This document shows positions 33,914 to 42,575 of a DNA stretch of 64,000 nt, in pieces. The notes beneath the pieces were generated by a model, which saw only the letters and a program-made list of their open reading frames with translations, made no database searches and was not told the origin of the DNA. Source of the DNA: JADLGL01 sp963732865. Its GTDB lineage: Bacteria; Pseudomonadota; Alphaproteobacteria; Rhizobiales; Kaistiaceae. The stretch covers positions 62,001-126,000 of the forward strand of contig CAVTBC010000004.1 of NCBI GenBank assembly GCA_963732865.1, in the 5' to 3' direction. A program made the translations under genes and the position numbers. Each line of letters begins with the position of its first letter. Positions within the stretch are counted from its first letter, which is position 1.

Positions 33914-35932
33914 CTATTGGCGGATCAGGAGCCTCGCCAACGCCTCTGGAGTGGTGACTGGAGCGGAGCAGCTTTGGCCGCGGCAGACGTAAGCGGTCGC
34001 CTCACCGGCTAGCGCGGTCTTTCCCGTGGCGGGGTGGCCGGACGGTAGAGCGGAGCCGGCCGAGACGACGAGGAGCGTGAGAACGTCGGGCGCGCCCTTC
34101 CGGATGACGCTGAGGAGCGCGCCGGGCGTGGCGGCGTCGGGGACGATGAGGACGACATCGGTGCTTCCGAGGAGCTGATCGGCGGCACTGAAGAGACCGG
34201 CCTTGCCCAGCACGGACCGGGCCTCGCCGCAATGGGCGGTGACGATCGCCTGGGCGCGGTCGGCGTGGCGCATGTCACCCGTGAGGCTGGCGAGGCGCGC
34301 CAGAGCGACGGCGGCCAGAGCGTTAGCGCTCGGAACGGAGTCGTCGAAGATCGGCAACGGACGGGCGATCAGGGCGTCGGCGTCGTCCGCCGTCATGCGA
34401 TAGGCCGATGCATCCACGTCCCAAAAATGCGTATCGAGCGCCTCCGCGAGGGCCGAGGCTTGGCGGAGATAGCGGGGGTCGAGGGTCGCCTGGTGCAGTG
34501 CCAGGGCGGCCGTCATTAGTGCGGCGTGGTCGGCGGCGAATCCGACGGGGAGCAACCGGCCGTCCTTGAATGCGTGCCGCAACCGGCCGTCATCGGTCAT
34601 CAATTCGGTGACAAAACGAAAGCCCGTTTCCGCGGCTTTCAGCCAGTCGTCTCGACCGAACGCAAAGCCGGCCTCGGCCAAAGCGGTGATCGCGAGGCCG
34701 TTCCAATCCGCGAGAATCTTGTCGTCGCGCGCGGGGCGCGGGCGCGTTGCCCGGGCGGCGAGCAATTTCAGACGGGCTGCCGCGAGCCGCGCCTCGGCCT
34801 CAGGAGAGAGGGGTTCCAGCGAGGAAAGTCGATTGGGGATCGAGGCGCCGCCTTCGAAATTGCCGTCGGGCGTGATGTCATAGGCGGCGCCGAACTCGGC
34901 GGCGGCGGGCCGACCGAGCGCTTCGGTGATCTCTGCAGGGCGCCAGACATAGAAACTGCCCTCCCCGCCCTCGGAATCGGCATCGAGGCTGGCGCCGAAC
35001 GCGTCGCCGACCCGCATCTCGCGCAGAAGCCAGGCGATCGTTTCTTCGATTCGGATGCGGAACAGATCTTCGCCAGTCGCGCGCCAAGCCGCGGTGAGAC
35101 GCCGAAGCAGCAGGGCGTTGTCGTACAGCATCTTCTCAAAATGCGGAACGAGCCAATGATCGTCGATGGAATAGCGCGCGATGCCGCCGCCGATATGGTC
35201 GTAGATGCCGCCTTGGCAGATATGCCGGAGGGTCAGGAGGACCTGCTCGCGGTAGCGGACTGTGCCGCTGCGTTCGGCGCTGCGCCAGAGGAATTCCATC
35301 AGCGCCGGCTGCGGAAACTTCGGAGCGCCGCCGAGACCGCCATGGCGGTTGTCGATGAGGGCGGAAGCGAGCGCGGCCGCCTCGTCGAGTTGGGCGGGCC
35401 CCGGCGGTGAGCTGCTGGTGCGTGGCAGGGCGTTCAGATGATCGAGGAGCGCTACGCGGTTGCCCTCGACCCGGTCAGGATGCTCGGCGAAGGTTCCGGC
35501 GACGGAATGAAGGACCTCGATAAAGGGTGGGCGCCCGTAGCGGGGCTCCTTCGGAAAGTAGGTGCCGCCCCAAATAGGCTCCGCGGCGGGCGTCAGAAAC
35601 ATCGTTAGAGGCCAGCCGCCCTGCTCTCCCATCGCCTGCAGCGCCGACATATAGATCTGATCGACGTCGGGCCGCTCCTCGCGGTCGACCTTGATGTTGA
35701 CGAAGAGGCGGTTCATGACCTCCGCTGTTGGCGGATCTTCGAAGCTCTCATGGGCCATGACATGGCACCAGTGGCAGGCGGCGTAGCCAACCGACAACAG
35801 GATCGGTCGATTCAGGGCCTTCGCCTCGGCGAGTGCTTCGGGGCCCCATGGCCGCCAATGCACGGGGTTTCCGGCGTGCTGGAGCAGATAGGGGCTCGTC
35901 TCGTGGCGGAGGAGATTTTCGGACGTGGACAT
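33914..35932 (-). CDS. YyaL/SPATA20-type thioredoxin-domain and six-hairpin glycosidase-like protein
   Basis: The protein has 672 residues with the ATG at 35932. The N-terminal DUF255 thioredoxin-like domain starts NLLRHETSPYLLQHAGNPVHW and has the CHWC motif at 53-56 (AACHWCHVMAHESFED). The remainder is an alpha/alpha barrel of the six-hairpin glycosidase type (IGGGIARYSIDDHWLVPHFEKMLYDNA, DADSEGGEGSFYVW, DDKILADWNGLAI). Family members are widespread; the true activity is not settled. Its start codon overlaps that of an upstream mnmE ATG on the other strand, so the mnmE start or promoter layout needs care. Confidence 0.92.
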   Translation of the reverse strand: MSTSENLLRHETSPYLLQHAGNPVHWRPWGPEALAEAKALNRPILLSVGYAACHWCHVMAHESFEDPPTAEVMNRLFVNIKVDREERPDVDQIYMSALQAMGEQGGWPLTMFLTPAAEPIWGGTYFPKEPRYGRPPFIEVLHSVAGTFAEHPDRVEGNRVALLDHLNALPRTSSSPPGPAQLDEAAALASALIDNRHGGLGGAPKFPQPALMEFLWRSAERSGTVRYREQVLLTLRHICQGGIYDHIGGGIARYSIDDHWLVPHFEKMLYDNALLLRRLTAAWRATGEDLFRIRIEETIAWLLREMRVGDAFGASLDADSEGGEGSFYVWRPAEITEALGRPAAAEFGAAYDITPDGNFEGGASIPNRLSSLEPLSPEAEARLAAARLKLLAARATRPRPARDDKILADWNGLAITALAEAGFAFGRDDWLKAAETGFRFVTELMTDDGRLRHAFKDGRLLPVGFAADHAALMTAALALHQATLDPRYLRQASALAEALDTHFWDVDASAYRMTADDADALIARPLPIFDDSVPSANALAAVALARLASLTGDMRHADRAQAIVTAHCGEARSVLGKAGLFSAADQLLGSTDVVLIVPDAATPGALLSVIRKGAPDVLTLLVVSAGSALPSGHPATGKTALAGEATAYVCRGQSCSAPVTTPEALARLLIRQ

Positions 35933-37283
35933 GGTTCTGTCTGACCTGGGCCCTGGCGAGGTGGAGGGCAAGGGCGGCACCACGATTTTCGCCCTGTCCA
36001 GCGGTGCGCCGCCCGCAGGCGTGGCGGTTATCCGCGCCAGCGGGCCCGGGGTTCGTGCGGCACTTCAGGCGATGACCGGCGGTGTGCCGGCGGCGCGGGA
36101 AGCGGCGCTGCGGTGGATCGCGGACCCGCGGACCGGGGACCGGATCGATCGCGGCCTGGTGCTGTTCTTTCCTGGCCCGGCGAGCTTCACCGGCGAGGAC
36201 GTCCTCGAGCTTCACATCCATGGCGGGCGGGCGGTGATCGCGGCGGTTCTGGCGGGTCTTGGCAAACTCGCCGATTTTCGCCCGGCGGAGGCCGGTGAAT
36301 TTACCCGTCGGGCCTTCGTCGGCGGGCGGATGGATCTGGCAGAAGCGGAGGGACTGGCCGACCTTGTTTCGGCGGACACGGAGGCGCAAAGGCAGGCTGC
36401 GATCCGCCAGATGCAAGGATCGATTCGGAAGCAATATGAATCATGGGCTGACCAGTTGACCCGTGCCCGCGGGCTGATCGAGGCGAATCTGGACTTCTCC
36501 GAGGAGGAAGGCCTGGGCGATTTGTGGCTGACCGAGGGCCGGGCTCTTGCCGCGGGGATCGGTGCCGAGATGGAGGCGGCTCTCGGCGGGTTCGACCAGG
36601 CGCGGGTGATCCGTGAAGGCCTTGAAGTGATGCTGCTTGGGCCAGTGAATGCTGGGAAGTCGACGTTGCTCAATGCCATCGCGGGTCGCGACGTCGCGAT
36701 TGTTTCGGCGGAGCCGGGGACGACGCGGGATCTCATTGAGGTTGCGGTCGATCTCGGGGGCCTGAAGGTGACGCTGACGGACGGCGCTGGGATTCGTGAG
36801 GCCGAAGGGGCGGTGGAACGTGAGGGCGTCCGACGGGCGCAGGAACGAGCGAAGACGGCTGATCTCGTGCTGTGGCTTGCTGCCAGCGACGAAACGGTGA
36901 CGAGCGAGAGTGCGGCCGAGCTTTGGACGATCGCCACGAAGGTCGATCAGGCGGCCGGCGCCGAATTGATTCGGTTCCGCAACGAGGCCGACTTCGCATT
37001 GTCCGGCCTCACCGGAGAGGGGGTCGACGTCCTGGTGGCGGCGTTGGCGCGCTGGGCGTCGGCGCGGTGGTCGGGGGAACCGGCTATTGTGGGACGGGAG
37101 CGGCATCGCTCGGCGCTCACGGAGGCGGTGCGAGCGGTGAATGAGGCCGTGGACCGGCAGGACTCGGAGTTGGCGGCCGAAGATCTGCGCTTGGCGACGG
37201 AAGCGATCGGCCGTATCACCGGCAGGATCGACGTCGAGGCGGTCCTTGATGTCGTGTTTCGTGAGTTCTGTATCGGCAAATAG
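35931..37283 (+). CDS. mnmE: tRNA modification GTPase MnmE
   Basis: MnmE with MnmG makes the (carboxymethyl)aminomethyl modification of uridine 34 in tRNAs. From ATG 35931 the protein has 450 residues. It has the folate-binding TIFALSSGAPPAGVAVIR start, the G domain P-loop GPVNAGKS at 237-244, the switch DGAGIREAEGAVEREGV and the C-terminal redox motif CIGK at 447-450. The ATG overlaps the divergent YyaL start by two bases, leaving no promoter space. GTG at 35961, ten residues later, would still keep the whole core and may be the true start. Confidence 0.95.
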   Translation: MVLSDLGPGEVEGKGGTTIFALSSGAPPAGVAVIRASGPGVRAALQAMTGGVPAAREAALRWIADPRTGDRIDRGLVLFFPGPASFTGEDVLELHIHGGRAVIAAVLAGLGKLADFRPAEAGEFTRRAFVGGRMDLAEAEGLADLVSADTEAQRQAAIRQMQGSIRKQYESWADQLTRARGLIEANLDFSEEEGLGDLWLTEGRALAAGIGAEMEAALGGFDQARVIREGLEVMLLGPVNAGKSTLLNAIAGRDVAIVSAEPGTTRDLIEVAVDLGGLKVTLTDGAGIREAEGAVEREGVRRAQERAKTADLVLWLAASDETVTSESAAELWTIATKVDQAAGAELIRFRNEADFALSGLTGEGVDVLVAALARWASARWSGEPAIVGRERHRSALTEAVRAVNEAVDRQDSELAAEDLRLATEAIGRITGRIDVEAVLDVVFREFCIGK

Positions 37284-37288
37284 GCAGG

Positions 37289-37304
37289 CGTTTCACGTGA
37301 AACA
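37289..37304. promoter_or_regulatory. parS centromere site 1
   Basis: CGTTTCACGTGAAACA matches the bacterial parS consensus TGTTTCACGTGAAACA in 15 of 16 positions. It lies between the mnmE stop and the start of mnmG, encoding FHVKH in the mnmG frame, about 7.7 kb from the candidate origin and 2.5 kb from parA. ParB should load here. Confidence 0.93.
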
Positions 37305-39174
37305 CGATTTGGTCTTCGATGTGGTCGTGGTCGGTGGCGGACACGCTGGAACGGAGGCGGCCGCGGCCGCGGCGCGCATGGGTGCGAAGACGGCCCTGGT
37401 CACGCATCGATTCGATACGATAGGGGCAATGTCTTGCAATCCCGCGATCGGAGGCCTTGGAAAGGGCCATCTGGTGCGCGAGGTTGATGCGCTGGACGGG
37501 CTGATGGGCCGGGTTGCGGATGCCGCGGGAATCCAGTTCAGGGTCCTCAACAGGAGCCGCGGTCCGGCGGTTCGGGGGCCGCGCGCGCAAGCGGATCGGA
37601 AGCTATACGCCGCGGCAATGCAGCGGGCGATACGCGAGGCGCAAGGTCTCGAGGTGATCGAGGCGGCCGTTGAAGACCTCACGGTTGCGGACGGAGCGGT
37701 CACAGGACTTGTACTTGCCGACGGCCGGGACGTCGGCGCCGGGTCGGTGGTGCTGACGACGGGGACGTTTCTGCGGGGCGTCATCCACATCGGCGAGAAG
37801 ATGATCGCGGCCGGGCGGGTCGGTGAGGCACCGGCGATCGGTCTGGCGAAGACATTGGAACGTGTCGGTTTCCGGCTCGGCCGGCTCAAGACGGGAACGC
37901 CGCCGCGACTGGACGGCGACACGATCGATTGGGCCGGGTTGCAAGTCCAGCCCGGTGATGACGTGCCGGAGCCGTTTTCGGCGTTAACCGAACGCATCGC
38001 CAATCGGCAAATCGATTGTCACATCACGGCAACCACTACCGGGACGCACGATCTCATCCGTCGGAGCCTCGACCGCTCGCCTCTCTACTCGGGGCAGATC
38101 CGGAGTACCGGGCCGCGTTACTGCCCCTCGATCGAGGACAAGGTGGTGCGGTTCGCTGACAAGGAACGGCACCAGATTTTCCTGGAACCGGAGGGCCTGG
38201 ACGATACAACGGTCTATCCCAATGGGATTTCGACGTCTTTGCCGGAGGATGTTCAAGCCGCTGTCGTTGCGTCCATTCCGGGCCTGGGGCGGGTGCGGAT
38301 CACCCGGCCGGGGTATGCCATCGAATATGATCACGTCGATCCGCGCGAGCTGGGACCGACGTTGGAAACCAAGCGATTGCGGGGCCTCTTTCTGGCGGGG
38401 CAAATCAACGGGACGACCGGATATGAGGAGGCGGCGGCGCAGGGGCTGCTTGCCGGCGCAAACGCGGCCGCTCATGCCGGCGGCGGTGAGGGCTTCACGG
38501 TCTCGCGCGCCGAGGGGTATCTCGGTGTGATGGTCGACGATCTCATCACGAGGGGCGTCTCCGAGCCATACCGGATGTTCACGTCGCGGGCGGAATATCG
38601 CTTGTCGCTGCGCGCGGACAACGCGGATCAGCGATTGTCGCCGGTCGGGGAACGGCTGGGGCTGATAGGATCGCAACGGGCCGCGCATTTTGCCGCGCGG
38701 AAGCAGGAACTGGACGGTTTGCGGTCGCAGTTGTCGGCGCTCTCCATGACGCCTTCGGAGGCGAAGGCGCGGGGGATCGCCGTGAACCAGGATGGCGTGC
38801 GGCGAACGGGGCTCGATCTTCTCGCCCTGCCCGGCATCGGGCTGGCGGAGCTTCGCGCGATATGGCCGGAGCTTGGCCGGCGGATGCCCGTGGCAGAGCA
38901 GCAGATCGAGATCGAAGCGCAATACGCGGCCTTTGTACGGCGGCAGGAGCAGGACGTTCGGGCATTCGCCCGGGAGGAAGCGACCGCGTTGCCCGACAAT
39001 ATCGACGTCGACGCTGTGAGCGGGCTCTCAAACGAAATCAAGGAACGGATCAAGCTGGTGCGGCCCCGTTCTGTCGGTCAGGCCGCTCGTATCGAGGGGA
39101 TGACGCCGGCGGCACTGGCGTTGCTGCTCGCGACGGCAAGGCGGACGGCGCGTGAAGAACGCAAAGCCGGGTGA
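37297..39174 (+). CDS. mnmG: tRNA uridine-34 modification enzyme MnmG (GidA)
   Basis: MnmG is the FAD- and NADH-dependent partner of MnmE. From the GTG at 37297 (MKHDLVFDVVVVGGGHAG) it has 625 residues, the usual size. GGGHAG at 13-18 binds FAD, and CNPAIGGLGKGHL, RLKTGTPPRLDG and GLFLAGQINGTTGYEEAAAQG follow. The C-terminus has the RIEGMTPAALALLLA helix. The GTG lies inside parS site 1, and a longer start at GTG 37261 would overlap mnmE. AGGCAGG about 9 bases upstream supports 37297. Start moderately sure, identity firm. Confidence 0.96.
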   Translation: MKHDLVFDVVVVGGGHAGTEAAAAAARMGAKTALVTHRFDTIGAMSCNPAIGGLGKGHLVREVDALDGLMGRVADAAGIQFRVLNRSRGPAVRGPRAQADRKLYAAAMQRAIREAQGLEVIEAAVEDLTVADGAVTGLVLADGRDVGAGSVVLTTGTFLRGVIHIGEKMIAAGRVGEAPAIGLAKTLERVGFRLGRLKTGTPPRLDGDTIDWAGLQVQPGDDVPEPFSALTERIANRQIDCHITATTTGTHDLIRRSLDRSPLYSGQIRSTGPRYCPSIEDKVVRFADKERHQIFLEPEGLDDTTVYPNGISTSLPEDVQAAVVASIPGLGRVRITRPGYAIEYDHVDPRELGPTLETKRLRGLFLAGQINGTTGYEEAAAQGLLAGANAAAHAGGGEGFTVSRAEGYLGVMVDDLITRGVSEPYRMFTSRAEYRLSLRADNADQRLSPVGERLGLIGSQRAAHFAARKQELDGLRSQLSALSMTPSEAKARGIAVNQDGVRRTGLDLLALPGIGLAELRAIWPELGRRMPVAEQQIEIEAQYAAFVRRQEQDVRAFAREEATALPDNIDVDAVSGLSNEIKERIKLVRPRSVGQAARIEGMTPAALALLLATARRTAREERKAG

Positions 39175-39775
39175 ACCCGAAGCGGCCCTGAAGGCCGCAG
39201 GGATCGAGTCCGTTTCACGTGAAACATACCAGCGGCTGGAACAGTACGTTGCCATGCTTCGGGATTGGCAGCGGGTGCAGAACCTCGTCGGCCCGAGCGC
39301 GCTGAACGAGATCTGGACCCGACATATCTCTGACAGCGCCCAACCCCTCGCCATCGCGCCGGAGGCCGTACGCTGGCTAGACCTCGGGAGCGGCGCGGGA
39401 TTCCCGGGCATCGTGACCGCCATCCTTGTCGCGGAACGGCCGGGCTCCCTCGTCCATTTGGTCGAAAGCAACGCCCGAAAATGCGCATTCCTGCGGGAAG
39501 TGGCCCGCAGCCTGGCGCTTCCGGTCGCTGTTCACCACGGCCGAATAGACGACATTCTGCGAGGCTGGACCGAAGCCGTCGACGCCATTTCGGCCCGGGG
39601 GCTCGCATCCATGAGGCAATTGGCCGACTGGATCGAGCCGTTGCTGTCCGCGGGAATTCCGGCGCTGCTGCATAAAGGGCTGGACTTCGCCTCGGAGTGG
39701 GCCGCAATCCCTCACCCCGAGCGGTTCGTTCTGGTAGAACATGCAAGTCGAATTCGGTCCGGGCGTCATCGTTGA
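39152..39775 (+). CDS. rsmG: 16S rRNA m7G527 methyltransferase RsmG
   Basis: RsmG (GidB) methylates N7 of G527 in 16S rRNA. The 207-residue protein has SVSRETYQRLEQYVAMLRDW near the N-terminus and the SAM motif WLDLGSGAGFPGIV, then HLVESNARKCAFLREVARSL and ISARGLASMRQL. The GTG start overlaps mnmG by 23 bases. The VSRET codons are formed by a second parS site. parA follows 36 bases later. Gene order mnmE-mnmG-rsmG-parA-parB is conserved near alphaproteobacterial origins. Confidence 0.96.
   Translation: MKNAKPGEPEAALKAAGIESVSRETYQRLEQYVAMLRDWQRVQNLVGPSALNEIWTRHISDSAQPLAIAPEAVRWLDLGSGAGFPGIVTAILVAERPGSLVHLVESNARKCAFLREVARSLALPVAVHHGRIDDILRGWTEAVDAISARGLASMRQLADWIEPLLSAGIPALLHKGLDFASEWAAIPHPERFVLVEHASRIRSGRHR
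39211..39226. promoter_or_regulatory. parS centromere site 2 (within rsmG)
   Basis: CGTTTCACGTGAAACA, identical to site 1 and one base from the parS consensus, lies inside the rsmG coding region where it encodes VSRET. It is 1.9 kb from site 1 and about 0.6 kb before parA. Confidence 0.93.
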
Positions 39776-39811
39776 GCTTCGCGCAAGCGTCGGCGGAACC
39801 CCTCTGGAGAC

Positions 39812-40624
39812 ATGACGATGGCGCTTCCCAAGAGCCCCAGGGTTATTGCGCTGGCCAACCAAAAAGGCGGCGTCGGCAAGACGACAACCACGATCAATCT
39901 CGGCACTGCTCTGGCGGCGAACGGCGAGGACGTGCTGATTGTCGACCTCGATCCGCAGGGCAACGCGTCGACCGGGCTCGGCATCGATCGTCGCGAGCGG
40001 AAGCTGTCGACATTCGACGTGATGATCGGCGAAGCCGGCCTTGATGACGTGATGACGCCAACAGCCGTCCCGCGGCTTTGGCTGGCGCCATCGACGCTGG
40101 ATCTTCTTGGCGTCGAGCTGGAGATCGCCGGCCAGCCCGACCGGAACTTTCGCCTGCGGCAAGCCATTGAAAAGCTTGGCTCGATTCGGGACCGAAACTT
40201 CACCTATGTGCTGGTCGATTGTCCCCCGTCGCTCAACCTACTGACGATCAACGCCATGACCGCCGCGCAGGCGGTCCTGGTGCCGCTGCAGTGCGAGTTC
40301 TTTGCACTGGAGGGTCTGAGCCAGCTTCTCAATACCGTCCAGCAGGTGCAGAAGGCACTCAATCCGGAACTGGTGATCCATGGCATCGTCCTGACGATGT
40401 TCGATAGCCGGAACAATCTATCCAGTCAGGTGGTCGCCGATGTTCGCGCCCATATGGGCGACGCCGTCTATGAGACGGTGATCCCCCGCAATGTCCGCAT
40501 TTCGGAGGCGCCGTCGTACGGAAAGCCAGTCATGCTTTATGACTTCAAGTCCACTGGCAGCCAGGCCTATCTTAAGCTGGCGTCGGAGATCATCCGCCGC
40601 GAGCGCCAGCTGACCGCCGCATAA
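39812..40624 (+). CDS. parA: Chromosome partitioning ATPase ParA
   Basis: ParA is the Walker-type ATPase that moves ParB-parS complexes to segregate origins. The 270-residue protein has the deviant Walker A KGGVGKTT at 18-25 (ALANQKGGVGKTTTTINLGTALA), VDLDPQGNASTGLG and VLVDCPPSLNLLTINAMTAA. A short C-terminus ends QAYLKLASEIIRRERQL. ATG 39812 is used; a second ATG two codons on is equally possible. It is followed 34 bases later by parB. Firm. Confidence 0.97.
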   Translation: MTMALPKSPRVIALANQKGGVGKTTTTINLGTALAANGEDVLIVDLDPQGNASTGLGIDRRERKLSTFDVMIGEAGLDDVMTPTAVPRLWLAPSTLDLLGVELEIAGQPDRNFRLRQAIEKLGSIRDRNFTYVLVDCPPSLNLLTINAMTAAQAVLVPLQCEFFALEGLSQLLNTVQQVQKALNPELVIHGIVLTMFDSRNNLSSQVVADVRAHMGDAVYETVIPRNVRISEAPSYGKPVMLYDFKSTGSQAYLKLASEIIRRERQLTAA

Positions 40625-40658
40625 TTCGATTCGGATACGGAACAACCAAGGGTTTGCC

Positions 40659-41522
40659 ATGGCTGAGGATGGAGGACGGAAGGCTTTGGGGCGCGGCTTG
40701 GCGGCGCTGATTGGCGACGTCGAGAGCGAGGCAGCGGTGCTCGACCGGGCGCGGTCCAACCGGCGCTTGCCCATCGAGTTCCTCAAGTCGAACCCGAACA
40801 ATCCACGCAAGGCCTTCGACAATGACGATCTCGATGCCCTCGCCGCATCGATCAAGGAGAAGGGCATCGTTCAAGCCATCTTGGTCCGGCCGATCGCCGG
40901 TGCGGCGAATGCCTATGAGATCATCGCCGGCGAGCGCCGCTGGCGGGCGGCGCAGCGCGCGGGTTTGCACGAAGTGCCCGTCGTCGTCCACGACGTCTCC
41001 GACCAGGAGGCGTTGGAGCTTGCCATAGTTGAGAACGTGCAGCGGTCCGACCTCAATCCCCTTGAGGAGGCCGCCGGCTATCAGCAGCTGATCGACGCCT
41101 TCGGCTATAGCCAAGCCCAGATCGCCGAGGTGATCGGCAAGAGCCGGCCGCATGTGGCCAACACCTTGCGCCTGCTCAAATTGCCAGAGTCCGTAAGGGC
41201 TTACGTCAATGACGGGCGCTTGTCCGCAGGGCATGCCCGGGCATTGCTCGGCGCCAAAGATCCGGAGGCGACGGCCAAGCAGATCGTCGAGGCCGGGCTG
41301 TCGGTACGCGATGTCGAGGCGCTGGGCGAGAACAAGGCCTCGCCCCGTAAGGCGCGCAACTCGGGTTCGAAGAGCGCCGACACGGTCGCCCTCGAAAGAG
41401 CGCTCAGTGATGCGATCGGACTGAAGGTCACGATCGATCACCGCGCCAATGGCGGGGGCGAACTACGTATCCGCTATCTCAATCTCGATCAGCTCGACGA
41501 CGTCTGCCGGCGCCTGCAGTAG
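40659..41522 (+). CDS. parB: Chromosome partitioning protein ParB (parS-binding CTPase)
   Basis: ParB binds parS, clamps and spreads on DNA using CTP, and recruits ParA and SMC. The 287-residue protein starts with the family ALGRGLAALIGD segment (residues 9-20). It has the CTP-binding GERRWR at 91-96, ENVQRSDLNPLEEA, the parS-recognition helix-turn-helix around 149-171 and a C-terminal dimerisation region. Its targets are visible 1.4 and 3.4 kb upstream. It converges on holA with adjacent stop codons. Firm. Confidence 0.97.
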   Translation: MAEDGGRKALGRGLAALIGDVESEAAVLDRARSNRRLPIEFLKSNPNNPRKAFDNDDLDALAASIKEKGIVQAILVRPIAGAANAYEIIAGERRWRAAQRAGLHEVPVVVHDVSDQEALELAIVENVQRSDLNPLEEAAGYQQLIDAFGYSQAQIAEVIGKSRPHVANTLRLLKLPESVRAYVNDGRLSAGHARALLGAKDPEATAKQIVEAGLSVRDVEALGENKASPRKARNSGSKSADTVALERALSDAIGLKVTIDHRANGGGELRIRYLNLDQLDDVCRRLQ

Positions 41523-42560
41523 TCAGGCGGCGGAGCGTCGCCCCAACCTTGCGGCGCGGGCGGAAATGACCAGCAATGTCCGGGCAATGATCGCGGTGGC
41601 GATGCCGGGATGCAGGCGGGAATCGATCATCGCCTGATTGAGCCGGACGAGCGTTTCATCGAGTTCAGCCTGCGGCCACAGCCGAACCTGCCGCTCGATC
41701 AAGGCGCGCCGCGACGGGAAGACGGGCGGCCGGAGCGATTGCAGGGCTGCGGCGATGCCGCCTCCGGCGTCGGCCGCGGCGCGGATGCGATGAAGCTGCA
41801 GAAAGGTGCGCTCGGCGGCAACGCCAACGCTCGAGGCAGCAACGCCGGCGGAAACGAGGCGGCGGAGGCCGCGATCGACGGCGGCGGTATCACCAAGGAC
41901 GGCGTCGTCGACGATGTCGTCGATGGCAAATGCGGCGCCGTCGCCGACGACCGCCGCAATATCGGCCGTCGCGATTGTCCCCGCCGACTGCGCATAGACG
42001 CAGAGCTTGCGGATCTCGGAGCGGCTGGCAGCACGGTCGGCGCCGAGCAGGCCGACCAGTGCTGCACGGGCGTCGGCGGCGATGGTAAGGCCTGCTGCCG
42101 CCACTTCGGTGTCGATCAGCCGGCCGAGGGAAACGTCATTGTCGGGATAGCAGCCGATGGCGGCGGCGCGCGGCGCGCTCTCGCAAAGCTTCCGCAGGGG
42201 CGCTGTCTTGCGCAAATCGCCCGCCTCGATGACGATCCAGGTGTCGCCGGGAGGATCGGCTAGGATCGCTTCAAGCGCCGTGGCGATCGTCCGGCTGCTC
42301 CCCGGGCGGACGCGGATGACTTTTCGTCCAGAGAAGAGCGACCCGCCATAGACCTCGTCGGCGAGCCGCTTTGCGTCGGAGAGGTCCGATTCATCGAGGC
42401 GGACGGTCGCCAGCGCATCGTCGCCCACCAGCGTCTTGGCGACGGAAGCGGCGCGTTCGCTGACGCTCCCGGGGTCCGGACCGAACAGCAGGATCACCGG
42501 CCGGTCCGGTTTCGGTTCGGCGAGGTAGCGGTCGATCGCGGCGCCGCGGAGGAGGGTCAC
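41523..42560 (-). CDS. holA: DNA polymerase III delta subunit
   Basis: HolA is the clamp-loader wrench subunit that opens the beta clamp. The 345-residue protein shows LLFGPDPGSVSERA, KVIRVRPGSSRTIATALEA and PLRKLCESAPRAAAIGCYPD early, with the helical AAA+ collar toward the C-terminus (LHRIRAAADAGGGIAAALQSLRPPVF). Sequence similarity in this family is low, but gene order (parB / holA-leuS) supports the call. It is only 15 bases downstream of leuS. The lptE gene normally found between them is missing. Confidence 0.93.
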   Translation of the reverse strand: MTLLRGAAIDRYLAEPKPDRPVILLFGPDPGSVSERAASVAKTLVGDDALATVRLDESDLSDAKRLADEVYGGSLFSGRKVIRVRPGSSRTIATALEAILADPPGDTWIVIEAGDLRKTAPLRKLCESAPRAAAIGCYPDNDVSLGRLIDTEVAAAGLTIAADARAALVGLLGADRAASRSEIRKLCVYAQSAGTIATADIAAVVGDGAAFAIDDIVDDAVLGDTAAVDRGLRRLVSAGVAASSVGVAAERTFLQLHRIRAAADAGGGIAAALQSLRPPVFPSRRALIERQVRLWPQAELDETLVRLNQAMIDSRLHPGIATAIIARTLLVISARAARLGRRSAA

Positions 42561-42575
42561 CGGCCGCTTCCTGCC

